DNA from: Gammaproteobacteria bacterium
GTDB lineage: Bacteria > Pseudomonadota > Gammaproteobacteria > UBA4575
DNA length: 63,485 bases
Assembly (NCBI GenBank): GCA_026713925.1
Contig: JAPONM010000021.1
Coordinates: 1-63,485, forward strand
Reading direction: 5' to 3'
The notes under the pieces were generated by a model. It saw only the letters and a list, made by a program, of their open reading frames with translations, was not told the DNA's origin and did not search any database. Below are positions 59,618 to 63,485 of this stretch, in pieces; positions within the stretch are counted from its first letter, which is position 1, and each line of letters starts with the position of its first letter. Both the position numbers and the translations under genes were made by a program.

Positions 59618-60701
59618 TACCGTCCTTCGTCTCGCTTGCCAGATATTCCTGCCACTTGCGCACGGTTACGTTCTGGAATGCCTTTACCACCGGATTGAAC
59701 TCGATGGGAGGGGCGTCCCAATGTTTCTCGTAACCCTGCTGCTCCGCTTCGACCGCATAGCGATCTTGGTCAAGCAGGGGGCCGATGAGCAAGCGGTTCG
59801 AGATCTTCAAAACCGTGGTCATGGCGAAACGGGGAATGTGCACCGGCAGCATAGGTATTTTCAGCGACTTGAAGTAGAACAAGAAGAACACCCGGGTAGT
59901 ACGCTCATCGACCGGTAGCACAAAAAGCCAGTGCTTTATCGCATCATCGGTGTTCGACCACTGATAAGGGTATTGAAAGCAAAGATCCATGTGATTGGTG
60001 TTTAACCGGCTGTGATCGACAAACAGTCCGGAGATACGCCCACGCCCGACCTGCGTATCGTAGGCGAGGTGCACGTTGTCACCGACAATCTCACAACGGG
60101 TGAGGGTGGCACCTTCGAAGGGGCGATATCGGCGGTGCAGATGGGCATGGGTGAAATCACTCACGTTGTCGATCACCATCGAGTGGTGAGCCGACCAGGT
60201 GAAGCTTAACGGTACGCAGGCCCACCGCGAGGGTCCCTCGAGCTCGGGAATATCCGGGATTTGGCGCAGGTGTGCTTGCTCCGGGTTCCCGGGGAACAGC
60301 CAGATCAGACCGTAACGAACCTTTACGGGATAGGCTTTAATGGAGGGTTTCGGGAGGTCTCCTCCGTTGCGGTCCTGGAGGATATCGACGCGGCGCCCGT
60401 TTTCGTCATACTGCCAGCCATGGTAGGCGCACACGAGCCGACAATCTTGCACCTCGCCCAGGGAAAGTTTGATCTGGCGATGTGCACAGCGATTCTCGAC
60501 CGCGTGAAACGAGCCATCTGTCCCCCGAAATAATGCAATGGAGCGTTTCCAGAAAATGATCTCGACCACGGTCCCCGGTTTCACCCGGTGTACTTCTTCA
60601 ACCGCGTACCAGTAATTCGGATCCAGACCTGTAGCACGCACTTGCTGGCGCAGATTGCAGGCCTCCTCGAAGCCGGGTGGTGTATTTGGCACTGGGCTCA
60701 C
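59604..60701 (-). CDS. sdmA: Rieske oxygenase, SdmA-type sterol C-4 demethylase
   Basis: 365 residues, GTG start overlapping the sdmB stop (GTGA), with GAGGGAGG upstream. Rieske ligands Cys72, His74, Cys91, His94 (CAHR and CAYHGW); mononuclear iron site around Asp182, His185 and His189 (DNVSDFTHAHLH). In Methylococcus capsulatus SdmA oxidises one C-4 methyl of the sterol and SdmB decarboxylates (family knowledge). Eukaryotes use the unrelated ERG25. A basic, partly hydrophobic C-terminal region suggests membrane contact. Confidence 0.85.
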   Translation of the reverse strand: MSPVPNTPPGFEEACNLRQQVRATGLDPNYWYAVEEVHRVKPGTVVEIIFWKRSIALFRGTDGSFHAVENRCAHRQIKLSLGEVQDCRLVCAYHGWQYDENGRRVDILQDRNGGDLPKPSIKAYPVKVRYGLIWLFPGNPEQAHLRQIPDIPELEGPSRWACVPLSFTWSAHHSMVIDNVSDFTHAHLHRRYRPFEGATLTRCEIVGDNVHLAYDTQVGRGRISGLFVDHSRLNTNHMDLCFQYPYQWSNTDDAIKHWLFVLPVDERTTRVFFLFYFKSLKIPMLPVHIPRFAMTTVLKISNRLLIGPLLDQDRYAVEAEQQGYEKHWDAPPIEFNPVVKAFQNVTVRKWQEYLASETKDGNDGV

Positions 60702-61837
60702 ATCGAGCCTCCCTCGGGAGTGACCGGTATGTTCTGGCTCGTCATGGAATTTTGTTTCATGGCATCCTCACACGGGGGGTTGGCAAGTGGATTTGTGATC
60801 GCGTTGCGGTGGTAGTGAAATGCGTAGGCCTCATGAACCGCAGCGCGGATACTGGTTGGCTGATAGCCAAGCTCCCGTCTCGCTTTGCTGGTGTCGGCGT
60901 GACGGCACTTTTTCAAGAGGCGGATGGCGCCAGGCGTGAACCGCTGGGGAAAGCCCGGGTGAAACCGGCTCAGATAAAAGCTCGCCACTTCCGAGAAAAC
61001 GAGCATCATGTGGAGTGGTATCCGCCGACCCGGTCGTGAAATGCCTGAGACCTCCTCGTACAGGTCCAGGATCTCGGAGATGGTCTTGTACTCGCTGCTG
61101 AAGATGTACTTTTCACCCGGGCGTCCCCGGTGCATGCACAACAGGTGCCCTTCCACGATGTCCCGTGCCGCGACAAACTCAAAACCGCCATCCACGTAAG
61201 CACGGAGCTTGCCGTGAGTGTAGTCGCACAAGGTTCTTCCCAATCGCGAGGGGAAATAATCGGCACCACCGACCACCGCGCAACACGTTGCGACGATGAC
61301 ATCTTGTCCCATCGCCGCGGCACGCCAGCACTCGTGCTCAACAAGTGCCTTGCTGCGCTCATAGGGCATCGTGCGTTCCATGGGATAGAACTGCATCGTC
61401 TCGTCACTGGGAGCAGCTGGATCATCTAAATCGTAACCGACTGCACTGAAAGAGCCCGTCACCACTACCCGGCCGGCCCCTGCCTCCCGCGCCGCTTGCA
61501 GCACGTTGCGGGTACCGAGAACGTTGCATTCGTACACTTCCCGGCGATAGGCGCGATTGCCTTCTATGGTCGAGATCTTGGCCGCGACGTGATACACACC
61601 TTGACAGCCTGCGACCGCGCTCCTCGTGGCATTCAAATCCCGAATATCACCAAACGAGCGTTCAACTTCAAGGCCTTCCAGTGCTTCGTTGTTGTCCTCG
61701 TGTCTCAGCAACACCCGGACTCGAGTGCCGTCGTCGAGCAGTCTGCGCACAAGGTTGGCACCCACATGCCCGGCTGATCCGGTCACGAGGACGGGCGGCG
61801 CCGATGAACCAGAAGATGTGCTTAATCCTGAAGTCAT
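60698..61837 (-). CDS. sdmB: NAD-dependent 3-beta-hydroxysteroid dehydrogenase/C-4 decarboxylase, SdmB type
   Basis: 379 residues from the ATG at 61837 (AGGA six bases upstream; the frame extends to 61879 without one). Rossmann TGSAGHVGANLVRRLL (19-34), catalytic Tyr159/Lys163 in PYERSKALVEHE, and a C-terminal half typical of 3-beta-HSD/NSDHL. It would oxidise the 3-hydroxyl and release the C-4 carboxyl made by SdmA, leaving a 3-keto sterol. First gene of the operon, 418 bp from the divergent FAD gene. No separate 3-ketosteroid reductase is seen. Confidence 0.85.
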   Translation of the reverse strand: MTSGLSTSSGSSAPPVLVTGSAGHVGANLVRRLLDDGTRVRVLLRHEDNNEALEGLEVERSFGDIRDLNATRSAVAGCQGVYHVAAKISTIEGNRAYRREVYECNVLGTRNVLQAAREAGAGRVVVTGSFSAVGYDLDDPAAPSDETMQFYPMERTMPYERSKALVEHECWRAAAMGQDVIVATCCAVVGGADYFPSRLGRTLCDYTHGKLRAYVDGGFEFVAARDIVEGHLLCMHRGRPGEKYIFSSEYKTISEILDLYEEVSGISRPGRRIPLHMMLVFSEVASFYLSRFHPGFPQRFTPGAIRLLKKCRHADTSKARRELGYQPTSIRAAVHEAYAFHYHRNAITNPLANPPCEDAMKQNSMTSQNIPVTPEGGSM

Positions 61838-62255
61838 ATAGTGTCCTGATTCTGAAGCTTCAATGACCAAGTCTGCCATTTTGCGGTATCAGGGATATGT
61901 AGGCAAGTGCAGGCTCCGATATGTGCCGTTTTGCAGCAGCGAGCCAGGCCTGCCAGCTTGCATGCACCGCCTCTACAGTGCTATCGCCGGTAACGGCGGA
62001 GCCCGGGCGTCAGTGTTGTTCTCTCCCGCCATGTGGGCTGGACGGTCAAGCACTTTCATGGCCATCTGCGCGCCCGCCACGGTTTTAGCTTGAACCACAC
62101 CTGTACCCGGAGAGTCCGGCGATGGATGATTTATAACGGCCTTCTTTGGAGGCAGGCAGGTTCTTTGCAATATATGTTTGACCGGGTATGGAATTTCGTT
62201 GGAGGAGACCGCGGACCGTAGTAGAGTAGGCGCCAATGTGAAGCGGGATGCGGCC
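61838..62255. other. Divergent promoter gap upstream of the sterol operon
   Basis: 418 bp with no supported gene; short frames on both strands conflict. It must carry the promoters of the sterol operon (leftward) and of the FAD oxidoreductase gene (rightward). No operator is recognised. Confidence 0.45.
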
Positions 62256-63485
62256 ATGCCAAGAAAAATTGCGATTATCGGTGCAGGAGTCTCGGGACTG
62301 GGAGTGGCCTGGGCGCTGCATCGGCATCCGGATCGATTCGATTTCCGACTGTTCGAAGCGCAGGCCCAGGTCGGCGGCAACGCCATTACGGCCGACATGC
62401 TGCAAGACGATGGAACCTCGATCCCGTTCGATATTTCCGTCACTGCGTGCATTCCTTCGGTATACCACCATATTCTTCTGTTCATGCAGCAACACGGTAT
62501 CGGGCTGGTCGATACCAGGTTCAGCTACAGCGTGAAGTATCGTGGCGGCATCTACGCTCACGATTTCGACTCCGACATCAGGAGGCAATTGCAACCGGAA
62601 ATCGAGAAATTCCAGAAGCTCCTGAGACGTCTGAAATGGTTTGGCAGGCTCAACCGCTCCAGGTCCAGATTGCTCAATGCGTTCAACCCGTTCAACTATG
62701 TCAGCATGGGTACGATGCTCAACCTGGGCAGGTTCTCCGGGGATTTCCGGTACAAGATACTGAAGCCCATGTTCGTCAACTTCCTGATGGCCACGAACGT
62801 GTTCGACATGCCTGCGTCCCTGTTTTCCCGGTACCTGGAATTTTTCGATATTGAAACTGCAACCCCGATGCAGACCTGGGACCAGGGCACGCGGCGTGTC
62901 TATGAAGAGATGTCAGCGGAATTTCAGGACAAGATATACCTTGAGCGGCCGGTTCGAAAAGTGTACCGGCGCCCGTCCGGGGTCGTCGTGGAGGACGGAA
63001 ACGGGGAAACCGAGACGTTTGACGATGTGGTGTTCGCGTGCAACGCGAACCAGACGCTGATGATGCTAGACCAGCCTACCTTCCTGGAGGGCTGGCTTCT
63101 CTCTTCGATCCGTTACGAGAGTGAACTGCACAACCATACGGTCGTTCATTCCGACTCGTCGGTTCTTCCGGACAGCGCCGTCAAGCCACTCGATACCCGG
63201 AGCAACCATATCGAGCAGTACGGTGTCAGGCCTGACAACTACGAAATCACCTACATCATGCACAATCAGCAGCCTGGGGCGAAGCGCTCGGACAAGCCAT
63301 GCCTGGTGACCTACAATCCGATCAGTCGTATCGACGAAGGCAAGATCGTCAAGAAATGGTGGTTTCAGCACATCGTGCACGACGTGCGTCACGTGGCTTT
63401 CCTGGTCCACTTGTTTCGATTTGTCCAGGGCAGGCGGCGCACCTGGCACTGTGGCGCCCACACCTTGATCAACAGCCAGGAGACC
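62256..63485 (+). CDS. COG2907-like FAD-dependent oxidoreductase, N-terminal 410 residues (cut by window edge)
   Basis: Open from the ATG at 62256 (in-frame GTG at 62238) to the window end. Starts PRKIAIIGAGVSGLGVAWAL, an FAD-binding dinucleotide fold, with QVGGNA completing it; later FDDVVFACNANQTLMML and, near the edge, FVQGRRRTWHCGAH match the COG2907 family, predicted amine-oxidase-like flavoproteins often beside cyclopropane-fatty-acid-synthase-like genes. Not a squalene desaturase of the HpnE type as far as I can see. A link with sterol metabolism is possible from position only. Confidence 0.75.
   Translation, partial: MPRKIAIIGAGVSGLGVAWALHRHPDRFDFRLFEAQAQVGGNAITADMLQDDGTSIPFDISVTACIPSVYHHILLFMQQHGIGLVDTRFSYSVKYRGGIYAHDFDSDIRRQLQPEIEKFQKLLRRLKWFGRLNRSRSRLLNAFNPFNYVSMGTMLNLGRFSGDFRYKILKPMFVNFLMATNVFDMPASLFSRYLEFFDIETATPMQTWDQGTRRVYEEMSAEFQDKIYLERPVRKVYRRPSGVVVEDGNGETETFDDVVFACNANQTLMMLDQPTFLEGWLLSSIRYESELHNHTVVHSDSSVLPDSAVKPLDTRSNHIEQYGVRPDNYEITYIMHNQQPGAKRSDKPCLVTYNPISRIDEGKIVKKWWFQHIVHDVRHVAFLVHLFRFVQGRRRTWHCGAHTLINSQET

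Noticed and set aside
51152..61837. Hopanoid cluster (squalene-hopene cyclase)
   Set aside because: The cyclase has DCTAE and the oxidosqualene-cyclase C-terminal blocks, not the DxDD motif, and the neighbours are sterol enzymes.
62256..63485. HpnE-type squalene desaturase
   Set aside because: The later motifs fit the COG2907 flavoprotein family better, and no hpnC or hpnD neighbour is visible.

Overview
The window is chromosomal DNA from a gammaproteobacterium. The evidence is a syntenic core block (queA-tgt-yajC-secDF, suhB/trmJ, a complete isc operon, ndk, rodZ, hisS, yfgM, bamB, der, smc, zipA, ligA, mpl) whose proteins match gammaproteobacterial families in length and motifs. I cannot name the species.

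Layout. (1) 1-2555: end of a core region with lnt (cut by the window edge), two paralogous small secreted cysteine proteins, a cytochrome b561 and an NTF2-fold protein. (2) About 2800-21390: a mosaic accessory region ending at a P4-type integrase beside the 3' end of tRNA-Leu(CAA). Its composition shifts sharply. An AT-rich stretch (about 5,000-11,150) holds a membrane-anchored DEDDh exonuclease fused in position to a beheaded IS1595-type transposase, a Kv-type potassium channel and small orphan genes. A GC-rich stretch (about 12,900-17,200) holds plasmid/phage-type genes, each preceded by the same structured leader (very probably the radC RNA motif), and a broken phage terminase. Then comes a plasmid-like origin (perfect DnaA box, six iterons, large hairpins) beside a replication-initiator-like gene. 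(3) 21,392-50,804: housekeeping genes, mostly on the + strand, for queuosine synthesis, Sec export, Fe-S assembly, outer membrane assembly, ribosome maturation, chromosome condensation, division and murein recycling, closing with tRNA-Pro(TGG). (4) 51,152-61,837: a sterol biosynthesis cluster, the most interesting part. (5) 62,256 to the end: the start of a COG2907-like FAD oxidoreductase gene.

The sterol cluster. A tightly overlapping minus-strand operon runs sdmB, sdmA, an ERG24-type reductase, cyp51, then one reading frame that joins a squalene monooxygenase to an oxidosqualene cyclase. Converging on it is a plus-strand gene with all four sterol C-24 methyltransferase signature regions. 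Behind that is a five-helix membrane protein that I read as an emopamil-binding-protein-like sterol delta8-delta7 isomerase. Together these could take squalene to a 14-demethylated, C-4-demethylated, C-24-methylated sterol, a side-chain pattern usually taken as eukaryotic. Neither a sterol C-5 desaturase nor a DHCR24-type C-24 reductase is seen in the window, nor squalene synthesis genes.

Start codons were chosen by Shine-Dalgarno spacing, overlap and family length; alternatives are stated. All homology calls come from reading motifs, not from searches.
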